DNA of 64,000 bases, from assembly GCA_007026445.1 (NCBI GenBank), contig VDMD01000016.1, positions 124,001 to 188,000 of the forward strand. Reading direction: 5' to 3'. The notes under the pieces were generated by a model that saw nothing but the letters and a program-made list of their open reading frames with translations, was not told the origin of the DNA and ran no database searches. The position numbers and the translations under genes were made by a program. The stretch is from Schizophyllum amplum. Lineage: Eukaryota; Basidiomycota; Agaricomycetes; Agaricales; Schizophyllaceae. The stretch's first letter is position 1. Every line of letters starts with the position of its first letter. Shown in pieces: positions 48,442-58,117 of the stretch.

Positions 48442-50033
48442 TCATGCCCTTGCCTTCCCCAACAAATAACCCACCCCCGCCGGAAGCAAAAAGCAAAAGG
48501 CATCTAAATACTCCCTCCGTCGCTTCAGCCGCAACTGCAAATCCACAGGTGGAGAACCCAGGCCAACCGTGCCGCTCCTGTGATACGCGTCTATGCTGTT
48601 GTCCTTCTCCGTCCATAGCAGGCGCAGCCAGGCGTCGAAGACCTCCTTCTCCTTCTCCGGAATATCCACCTCGACGGTAGTCTTGCCCTCGTCCGGCCCG
48701 TTACTCGGCGGGACGACATGTGCCTTTGTCGAGCTGAGGTCGCCTATGGGCACTTCGGTCGCGACGTCGAACATGCGAATATGCATGTTGATCATGGGAG
48801 GAAAGACACCGTCCAAAAAGACGGAGCGCATCGTGTAATAGTCTTGTCCATAACCCATTGATGGTATACCTGCGAGGATGAGCTAGGCGATGGGATGTAA
48901 AGGGACTTGCGCACCAGGATATGCAATCGTGACATCAAGCAGCTTCAAGCTTGGTATACGCGGTGCCAAGGAGCGCAAGCTATAAAGCAGACCCGTAGAG
49001 CGCGGCAGGAGCGAATGGGACAAGTCGGACTGAGACTAAGTCAGGATAAGGCGCTCGTCAAGAAGATATCACGCACAATCCCGAGCTTGTCAGCGAACTT
49101 CTTGCTGATGGGACGCGTCTGCGGGCTAACGAGCGTGCCCTCAGGGTACAAGATGAACGCGAGAGGGTTGTCTTCTTCCTCCGCTTCCATTCCGAGGCGT
49201 GACAGGCTTGCGGCAAGCTGGGCGCGATCGGAGGCCCAGGACCGCGCCAGGAAGATGAAGGAAAAAAATTGCATGCCCTGCAATACGCCCGTTAGCGCGA
49301 ACAGGTGCGGCTACAACTGTATGCGCACCCAACCGACGACGGGGAGCCACTTCAGGCTCTTCTTGAGCGTGATGTACACATATTTATGCACACCGCGCGG
49401 GCCAATGAAGTACGTTAGGCACCACATGTACCTACACGACGCGTGAGGATCGAGCAATGAGGGACATGTGGAGAGTAGGGGCAGGTGGAGAGTAGCGTAC
49501 CACCAATCGAGGTAAACCTGTCCGGCAAGTCAGTAAGGGATCCTGTATCATGGGTGAAGCTACACACCTGATGATTTCCGATGAGCACAAAGCGCTCGGG
49601 CAGGTCAAGGTACTCGACGTCGCCCTGCGCATCCCGCCGTACGACGGTCTCTGGATCGTCAAAGCCCCCCATGCCCTCCCGCTCGAACGTCACCCGGATC
49701 GCCGATGGAGCAAACCATTGGCACATCAGCACTGCATCCCGTCAGCGCCCGCGTCGACCGATCCATCCATCCCGCACACACCGAGAAGGCACCCGAACCC
49801 GCCCTTCGTGTAGCGTACGCCGTCCTTGTACGCGCGCTCGAGCCGGGGAGCGAGCGCGGTGACAGAAGCACATTGCATGCGATGCGCAGGGGAAGGAGGA
49901 ATGCAAACTGCGCCCCGTTGACCATGCAGCAGCCCAAGATAAAGATGAAGAAGAAGAGGACGGCGCGGACGCGCTGCCAGAGGGACGGCGGAGGGCGTGC
50001 CGCCACAGGTAACATGTGCTTGGGTGGCGGCAT
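48442..50033 (-). CDS. Lysophospholipid acyltransferase (PlsC/LPLAT family)
   Basis: ATG 50033 starts MPPPKHMLPVAARPPP, followed by a membrane helix (AVLFFFIFILGCCMV). After FVLIGNHQ an intron splits the HX4D box (H-QVYL-D), continuing DWWYMWCLTYFIGPRGVHKY and KKSLKWLPVVGWGMQFF. The second catalytic block is FILYPEGTLVSP, the PEG acceptor-binding motif. Later: RIPSLKLLDVTIAYPG, GQDYYTMRSVFLDGVFPP and the membrane-like end FCFLLPAGVGYLLGKARA. The FIFLARSW stretch places it with the LCLAT1/AGPAT5 group; it should acylate a lysophospholipid in ER or mitochondria. About six introns. One base is missing near 49858, shown by restoration of RAYKDGVRYTKGGFG before the HX4D exon. Confidence 0.85.
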
Positions 50034-50581
50034 GAGGGCGACAGTCCTAGTCAGGGCCCAGATGTGGTACGAGACAAGAAGGACACGCGTTAGGGCGCGA
50101 TGCAGTGCCAACTCAGAACTGGCAGCATCAGACAATCAACAGACAATGGATCAGCCATCGCGCCACCGAGCGCCACGTGCTGGGCACACTTCAACAATCT
50201 CGTGACTCGTCTCATTCTGTCGAGATGCTGACGCACGTCCGCCTTGTGTAACAGTCTCAAAATAAAAAATACACGTCACCCGGACGCATACTCTCCCCAC
50301 CCCACCCCCCCCCCTAGTCACTTACCGATGATAACATAGATCAACAAAAAAAAAAAAAAAAAAAACGACCGTAGTACAAAGCATATAGCCGAGCATACGG
50401 ACGCGAACAGTACAGTATCTCACATTCTACCGTGCTGTAATCCGTATTTGCACCATTCACTAGTCGCCGCACCTCCGATTCCCTCTGAGCACTCTCGAAC
50501 GTACTTCAACGTACACGAACACCCGAGAGGAATGTTTAGCGGCACGATACACGCGTACATACCAGATTGCAGACCTACTCC
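50034..50581. other. Intergenic region with homopolymers
   Basis: Contains a C10 run at about 50305-50314 and an A20 run at 50346-50365. No gene. Such runs are prone to length error. Confidence 0.6.
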
Positions 50582-52420
50582 TCAGGTCTCATGGCCGAAT
50601 CCAGGTTGACTTTGCCTACAAAATGAATTAACTTCAGCGAAGTAAAACCAATAACGAGCGGACCTAGAATACCGCGGCCCCTCCCAGTCGTACGGAAGAA
50701 GAGCTCCATACATCTCAGCGCATTTGCTGAGTCCGTTGAGTTCGACTTCATGATTTTCGGCCAGGAATCGCAGTCTTTCAATATCCTCCTTGGCAAGCGG
50801 CGTCTCCAGCCAAACCTCCCGAAGCGCGCATGGCGAGGCGGGGTCCATCGCTTCATCTACCCTGTGCCGAATCACGAACGCATCGAGAAAGCCTTCGCAT
50901 CGCTCGATACAGCGGAACGTCAACTTCTTCAGGTAAGGAATATAACGGAGGGTCGCTACAGCGCCTGACGACTCGGAGGGTGGTTGCGTGGAACACAGAA
51001 CGTCCCAGAAACCTTCAAGAAATTTTCCATTGTCTCCGAATCGGGTGCGCCCATCTGGCGTGCAACGCATGTCATACTCGATGCGCAGGTCCAGTAGTCC
51101 GGGTAGCGCTCCTAGAACCCTCCTGACCATTTGAGCCGACGTCGACCTACTGCAAGGCATGGTGAGGGAGAGCGATGTGAGTCGGCAGGTCGAGAGCTCG
51201 ATGAATAAGAACATAAGACGCAAGGGTGCGAAGCGGGCTTCGATATGGGTGAGATGAGGCATAACCGTCCAGTGGAGCAGGTTTCTCACTGCCAGGTACG
51301 TCAGGCCCCGAGAATCTGTAGGAAGATCCAATGTCATAGTCCGGACATTGGAGACGATGCGTTGGTCTGGCAAGACATCCAGGTCTTCGATCTCCTGTTG
51401 CCAGCGCTCGTCCGACCAATTAAACGTTTCGAGGGCCTTACAAAGATGGAGGAGTTCGGTGCAAACTTGGAGTGGGCAGTTGGCAACGCGTACAGCACGA
51501 AGTTGCGACCATGGGAGTATGAAGGGTAGCCTCCGGAACGGGAAGTCGTATGTCTTGCGGAGCGATAATGTGGTGAACATGGGAGCATGTTCAAGGAATA
51601 GCGGCCGATCCCCTACGTCTGATCCCATCCATGGCATCTTGTTACGTTCGGAATGCATACCAAGCGTCATGTGCACGTATTCCAGCCGTGGAAGCTGAAA
51701 ACTGGCGATTTCCTGCAGCAGGTCCCACTCGAGTGCGTCCACAAGGGCGCGCCGCCACCGCCCAGAGCTCACGACACTCCCATCGTCCAATTCGGGATAT
51801 AAGAAATCGCTGCCAGAGCTGAGGTGCACGTTGAAGTCTGTATACGGCAGGCGCGCCAGACGCTGAGCGAGATCCTTCGAGATCTCAACGCGTACCTCCC
51901 GCAGAGCCGGCTGGTCCAAAATTGCGTAGAGATCCATACAGAATTAGGGCCGCAGTGCAGGCGTCTGCGTAGTGAGCCGTCGCCACCATGCGCAGACGTG
52001 AGCAGGTGGGAACTGGCGCGACGGCAGAAAGTCCGGAACTTCCAGAAGGCGACCCCGCTTCATAACGATCTCCGCGTCCTGCGAGTTCGCATCGTCGACG
52101 ATCGGCCTGACCGTGACCAGTATATCTTGCATGAGCTCGTCTGGCAGACGGCGAATGGGGGCGTATAGGTAACATGCGCGGCGCTCGATGTCCTCCAGCA
52201 ATTTCGCCTGCCTCGTCCGGATCCTGTCCAGCTCCTTCTGGTTGGTGTCCGCGGCGATTCTTAGAATCTCGATTTCGGCCTCGAGCGAGGTGCGTTCTGC
52301 TGCGGAAGCCTGCCCTCCCACTCGGAGGCTGGGAAACCACGCACAGTCGTCGAACTGGGGAACTGTCACTATATGGTCGGAGAAGAACTGGGTGAGATGC
52401 GGTGGCCACATGACGGGCAT
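50582..52420 (-). CDS. Coiled-coil F-box protein, paralogue 2 (in-frame stop)
   Basis: Same order as paralogue 1: MPVMWPPHLTQFF from ATG 52420, VPQFDDCAWFPSLRVGG, coiled coil (ERTSLEAEIEILRIAAD ... ELDRIRTRQAKL), F-box YAPIRRLPDELMQDILVTV, PPAHVCAWWRRLTTQTPALRP, then LRR-like strands to NGLSKCAEMYGALLPYDWE. At 51944-51946 the frame has TAA where paralogue 1 has the Tyr of TRPYFELD; the same frame continues for 450 more residues with full similarity. A last intron (about 50677-50621) is likely but does not change frame or stop. It is either a recently disabled gene or carries a base-call error. F-box function as in paralogue 1. Confidence 0.75.
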
Positions 52421-52760
52421 TCGAGCGGATGGGCCATATGGTGACAATGGTAGACGCGGGAGGTGATGAGGGTCGAAGTCAAACAATAAAGGGATGAACT
52501 TGAATCAGAGCTGGACCGCTGAGTTGAGGAGCTAGTAGTAGCCTAAGCTGAGCTAAAACCAAGTCGTTTTAGGCATGCTGTAGCCTATCACGTGCTGATA
52601 TGATCTGGACCCACAACTCAAAGTTTGACATGATATTCTGTAGACTCGCGTGGCCAGTCCGCTTTGCAAGCTCGCTGATCACATGGTCGGGGTGCCGGCG
52701 CAGCCGAGCTGGTTCACGAGCCTAGATATTCTGGTACTTACTACTTAGTCTCACTTAGTA
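52421..52760. other. Upstream flank of F-box paralogue 2
   Basis: Contains a block (52588-52629) also present upstream of paralogue 1 (31130-31173). No gene. Confidence 0.5.
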
Positions 52761-53152
52761 GGGCGTATTCGCCCATCCAAAAAGCATGATCCAAAAACCA
52801 AAGATACGGGTTTTGTTCAGCAAGAAAGGAACATATGCCACGAAATTGATTTGTTAACTTACGAAGTGATACAGGACGTCGAGCAGGCCGTTGACGTTCC
52901 TCCGCCTGAACAGCGCGTCAGGACTTCGGCTTTCGAGCGCAGGCTCTGGCAGGGAGGCCGTCAGCATACTCTGGCCGCCTTTGGGCGTGTTTCGCGTTTG
53001 TGTTGGGCCTTCTGAAGCGCCTGCCAACATCCAGCCAACACCCTACCAATATTCCTGGCTTCAAAGTCGTACAAGTTTGCATCGACAATTTTGGGGTACT
53101 CCAATTTGTTTTGGAATCTTCAAAGTGATGTTATGCACTAGCGAATACGCCC
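52761..53152 (+). mobile_element. TIR element copy 1 (392 bp, MITE-like)
   Basis: Starts GGGCGTATTCGC and ends GCGAATACGCCC, a perfect 12-bp terminal inverted repeat, with TA on both sides (52759-52760 and 53153-53154). This fits a non-autonomous Tc1/mariner-type element. Its reverse complement matches copy 2 almost base for base and at identical length. It has no transposase; open frames inside have no known domain. Confidence 0.8.
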
Positions 53153-53220
53153 TAGTGGTACCTGAAGCTTTGAAGGCTTGTGCATGAGCCCGGCATATAT
53201 GACATGAAGCTGGAAGAGTA

Positions 53221-53612
53221 GGGCGTATTCGCTAGTGCATAACATCACTTTGAAGATTCCAAAACAAACTGGAGTACCCCAAAATTGTCGATGCAAACTT
53301 GTACGACTTTGAAGCCAGGAATATTAGTAGGGTGTTGGCTGGATGTTGGCAGGCGCTTCAGAAGGCCCAACACAAACGCGAAACACGCCCAAAGGCGGCC
53401 AGAGTATGCTGACGGCCTCCCTGCCAGAGCCTGCGCTCGAAAGCCGAAGTCCTGACGCGCTGTTCAGGCTGAGGAACGTCAACGGCCTGCTCGACGTCCT
53501 GTATCACTTCGTAAGTTAACAAATCAATTTCGTGGCATATGTTCCTTTCTTGCTGAACTAAACCCGTATCTTTGGTTTTTGGATCATGCTTTTTGGATGG
53601 GCGAATACGCCC
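53221..53612 (-). mobile_element. TIR element copy 2 (392 bp), inverted relative to copy 1
   Basis: Same 12-bp TIRs with flanking TA (53219-53220 and 53613-53614). Opposite orientation to copy 1 with a 68-bp spacer (53153-53220), so the pair forms a large inverted repeat. Only a handful of mismatches to copy 1 are seen by eye, implying recent origin. Confidence 0.8.
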
Positions 53613-53614
53613 TA

Positions 53615-53951
53615 GTACCCCAAAGTTGTCGATGTAAACTTGTACGACTTCGAAGCCAGTAATATAAGTAGGACGTTGGCTGGATGTTGGCAGGCGCTTC
53701 AGAAGGCCAAACGCAAACGCGAAACACGCCCAAAGGCGGCCAGAGTATGCTGACGGCCTCCCTGCCAGAGTCTGCGCTCGAAAGCCGAAGTCCTGACGCG
53801 CTGTTCGGGCTGAGGAACCTCAACGGCCTGCTCGACGTCCTGTATCACTTCGTAAGTTAACAAATCAATTTCGTGGCATATGTTCCTTTCTTGCTGAACT
53901 ATACCCGTATCTTTGGTTTTGGTTCATGCTTTTTGGATGGGCGAATACGCC
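53615..53951 (-). mobile_element. TIR element copy 3, truncated (about 337 bp)
   Basis: Directly abuts copy 2 in the same orientation. It lacks the first about 52 bp, including one TIR, and begins at the internal GTACCCCAAA. Its right end reads GCGAATACGCC with one C fewer. More substitutions than between copies 1 and 2, so it is an older or separately inserted copy. Confidence 0.75.
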
Positions 53952-54012
53952 TAGTTTGGATGAGGTACATGATGTATAATTCCATGATCATTATTTACAC
54001 ATAACTATCTAG

Positions 54013-57000
54013 CTAGTTTGTGACCGTGCCCGTCAGCCGGATGTCGCGACTGCTCGCGCCAATCGAGATTGTTGCCTCGCCCTCCGGCACAACCCAGCTT
54101 TGTGCCATGACGTCCCACACGCTCAAGTCATACCGCGACAGCTCAAGCGAGACGGGAGCGACATCTCCAGGCGCCACGTATACGCTGTCGAACCCCTTGA
54201 GATTGAGCGGCGCGCTCTCCGCAGCCTCGGGGAAGGTAACATACAGTTGCGGGATCTGTACGGAAAGCGTGTCAGGAAGTGTACTCAGACTTGGACATGA
54301 ATGTACCTCGTGTCCCGCAACGTCTGCCGTGTTTTCTATCGTGAATGACACCGTCACGACAGGTTCGTGCAACCACGGGTCAAGGGAGGAACCAGGTCCG
54401 GTGGGTGGGCTTTCGTCTGACGCTGCGCTGCCCTCAACTACCAAATCTGCGTATTCGAATGTCGTGTACGACAACCCGAACCCGAACTCGAATCGTGGCT
54501 CGATGTCGTTCGCGTCGAAATGACGATAGTCGACGAAGAGGCCTTCGCTGTAGTTGATGTCGGGGACCTCTACGTCAGCCGTATAAAGGACGGATGCGGA
54601 GTAGTCATCTTCGGATTTGGCAATGGTATACGGTAGGCGGCCACTGAAGAAAGTGATCAGCGTAAAAGAAAGATGATGGTATCGAGTCGCTCTGGGCTTA
54701 CCTTGGGTTATAGGCACCGTACAGAATGTCAGTGACTGAGTTCCCCGCCTCCTGGCCTGGGAGGCCGCTCCAAACGACGGCCTTGACTAGAGGCGGCCAT
54801 CAACGAATGTGAAGCGCAAGGTATACGGGGGCGCGTACCATTTGGATGATCAATCCATGCCTCCACGATCATAGCACCGACTGAGTTGACGCAGACGATT
54901 GTGTTGTTGTTCGCGTCTGCCACTGCTTGCACGAGCGCATCCTGTAAACAGGGATGAGTGAAGTCTGCTCTTGGAAGCGTCCAGCTTGGATGGGACTGCT
55001 TGCAAAAAGTAATACGCACCCCATCATGCCAGGCAAACAGGTCATTTCGGTCGCCCGCATTGTCTGCAAATCATCGTTGGTACAAATTCGTTAGGCATTA
55101 GGGTCTTCACAGACCTTCGACAGTGAGGTAGCCTTCGCCGGAGTCCGCTATATGTGTACTGAGCGATTATCTCGGAGGGTCCGGTGAGAAGCCTACAAGA
55201 GATGAATACGATGGCGAAGTCAGCTGCCGCGGCGATCTGTGCGGCGCCGGATGTATCATCGTTGAGAGACGAGGTCACGTCTGTGCCGTCCTCCTCTGCC
55301 CGCGACGTAATGGCGTCGATAGGCTGGTGGGTGCGAAGTGAGCAGGTCGCAGACAGCACCATTGTATAGCAACGTACGGCTATCAGATACGGGTACTCCG
55401 CTGTACCGCTCCCCCATCCTTGCGCGAGAATACCATCATTGCATGCGCGATCCACGCAGCCGTTGATGCCCTGCGAGTTCGTTCGCGCACCAGCGCCGAT
55501 TATCGCGAGGCTGGACGGAGCGGCGAGGGGAAGGGTTCCATTTTCGTTCTTCAGCAACACCGTCGACGCCGCACCAATCTCCCGAATGAGGCTGAACAGA
55601 GGAGGTGTACATAGAAAGGACAGGGGACGGACCCATTGAAGGACAATCAGAAAAATCTGTTAGATCAAATTCAACCGTTTGTTTGTTCGACGCACCTCCC
55701 ATGATCGGCCTGAACGTCGATATGTTGGTTCGAGGGATCGTTCAAGTCCCACGCATAGAAGTTAGTTTCCGGGTAGCCCTCATCCTGACCCAAGTAATAC
55801 CTGATGTACATGTTCAGCAAACGATCGTGAAGGCCATAGGAGCATGCGCTGCGGGAGCATATATCGAGCGACAACTCACCACGACGCCAATATACGTAGA
55901 GCCATGTCTGACACGCGCTCCTCTGGAACATCCCCGTTGGTGACGGCGTCAATGAGCTCCTGCCCGAAGTAGGTTGTGTTTGAGCCATAGGTCTTGTCTC
56001 CAGGCATTGTCATCTAATGGGTATTAGTATTCGAATTGGGCAAAGGATCCTCAGAACGCACATCCAGCCCAGAGTTAACGGCGAGCGTCGAGTGCGTCGC
56101 TGCCCAGTCAGACATGACATCTATCGCGTTTGCTCAGTCTATTGTGCAAACAAAATGCACGGAGAACGCACAGCCTGGGTACCCAAATTCGCCCTTCACC
56201 ACGTCGTTCAGCATCTTGTCATTTTCGCACGAGTATGTGCCGTTGACTGGGACGTCGGTCAGTGAAGTCGCTTCATTCGATGAGGAATATATACTTTGAT
56301 CTGGAAAAGACATACGAGTGAGCACAATCTCTTCAAGGTTGCACTCTGACGTACTGTAGCCACACATGAAGGATGCAACGTTCGCCATTGCACTTTTCAA
56401 GAACTGATCGTCATGTAAGAAGGATAGCACCACGAATAAAATTCAAAATACTCACAGGTGCAAGATAAATCTCGTGCTGCGTGCTTTTGAACAAGCATGC
56501 GACATCAGCTAGGCGGCGAATGAGAGCGCGCCAACACGCACCGGTCATCCACTTTGGAGTTGCTGTTCTCGCGGAAGTGCTCTTGTTCGTTGTTGATGAA
56601 ATGCTTGGCAGAGGCCTGCACGCCCACGCTTTGGACGCCCGTGATGGTCTCGTAAGAAGCCTCGCCCGAGAGATATGGGTCTGCGCCAAAGCCCTCCCAA
56701 TTACGGCCAGCCGCCGCCGTGCGCATGATGTTCCTTGAAGCAACTATCAAACTTCCGCCTCGACATGAAGAGAAGGAAACATACATGTCTGGCCCGAGGT
56801 GCACATGGACGCCCTTGCCGCGGAATTCCTCGCCCATTGCTACGCCACGCGCGCGAATGAGAGTACGGTTCCACGTCGCAGCTGTGTTGACGCCTCTGAT
56901 TCCAGAGATATGTTAGCCCAGGCGACGTGCATATTGTATGGGCTGCCTTACGCGGGGAAAGCAGACACCAAGTCCGCGTAGCGCACTCCCAAGGGCTGTC

Positions 57001-57656
57001 TGTAAATTCTGTGTTACTACAACGTCGGTGGAAACAATGCGCAAGACCTCACCTTCCAGGCAGAGGGAGGGGTACCCGATGCTTGGTACTGCCGGTGTAT
57101 TTCCGACACACGGACCTGGAGCTCCTTGAGTACGCACTGACGGCGATTGCGTACTAAAATCGTACCGTTCATCCAGCCAACACCTGTGGTAATGTCTACC
57201 TTTTCTGCCAGCGAGAGCTGCTCAACGGCGGCAGACGCCTGGACAAGTTGTGTGAGTATGAGAAGAAACCAAAGCAGATATGATCCTTACCTTGGCATAC
57301 GCGGCAGACCAGTCATCGTTCAGCACCGGGGTGGCTGCAGAAGAGGTGAGACTGAAAGACGAAGTGACGAAGGAGGTGCACGTACGAATTTTTGAGCTGG
57401 CCGTGGACGATGGTACGCTTGACGAGGCGCTAGCGCTAGCGGACGCTGAGGACGACACGGCGCTGCTGCTCGCCGACGAAAGTGGAATAGAGACACTAGT
57501 CGCCGACGCGCTGGGCGCAGTCGCAGACACACTAGATCCCGACGGAGCAACGCTAGACGCGCTCGTCGCAGCGCTCGCGAACACCGCTCTGCTGGTGGGC
57601 ACCGCAACAGCGCACCCACAGAAAGCCAGGGCACGAAGGAGGGCAGCTGGACGCAT
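54013..57656 (-). CDS. Secreted beta-glucosidase, glycoside hydrolase family 3
   Basis: ATG 57656: signal peptide MRPAALLRALAFCGCAVAVP, then about 80 residues of almost only Ser, Ala, Val and Thr (a glycosylated linker), then GH3 catalytic order: SLAEKVDITTGVGW, GNTPAVPSIGYPSLCLED, GVRYADLVSAFPAG, GVAMGEEFRGKGVHVHLGP, RNWEGFGADPYLSGE, QASAKHFINNEQEH, CENDKMLNDVVKGEFGYPG and the nucleophile block VMSDWAATHSTLAVNSG (Asp of SDW). The C-terminal sandwich and fibronectin-type domain follow: VLLKNENGTLPLA, PYTIAKSEDDY, GLFVDYRHFD, PRFEFGFGLSYTTFEY. The enzyme releases glucose from cellobiose and short beta-glucans outside the cell. At least ten short introns. A TATA-like ATATAAG lies at 57714-57720. 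The 3' end is only about 60 bp from TIR copy 3. Confidence 0.92.
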
Positions 57657-58117
57657 GATGATGATGACACTGAACAGTGGTTCTCACCTTGACTTGGCAG
57701 ACGACTTGCCAGCCTTATATGCAGCACGCCCAGGTCAAGGAGACGGAGATTACGGCTGCCTGGAATATCACAGTCGCAGAGAAGCCCGGGAAAAGCACGG
57801 ACGTCGCGGAGGATCTCTGCGGGCAGCAATGTTGCTGTCAAAAGGCCCCGCACACATCTCCTCCAGAAGGGGCATCGAAAAGAACTGCGCACACGAACCT
57901 CATCATCAGGCCTTTGCTGAGTGCGCTGGGCGCGGACGATAAGCGTGGACGAAAGCGACGGCACCATCAGCTGACCGCGCCCAGCCGCACATTAGGGACG
58001 CGGTCACGGGAGCAGCGCGTCCGATTGTCTAAGATATCCCCTCTAAATAGATACATATTAGCGTGTAGTAGTGTGCAGATTCCAGCCGATTGAAGACGTG
58101 AATGATACCCCAGTCCC
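57657..58117. promoter_or_regulatory. GH3 promoter region and 3' flank of the ORP gene
   Basis: ATATAAG on the minus strand at 57714-57720, about 60 nt upstream of the GH3 start, is the likely TATA box. No gene seen in the rest. Confidence 0.4.

Noticed and set aside
52891..53187. 98-residue frame inside TIR copy 1, similar to one in copy 3
   Set aside because: Similarity comes from the repeat itself; no transposase motif and no start or regulatory context, so coding is unlikely.
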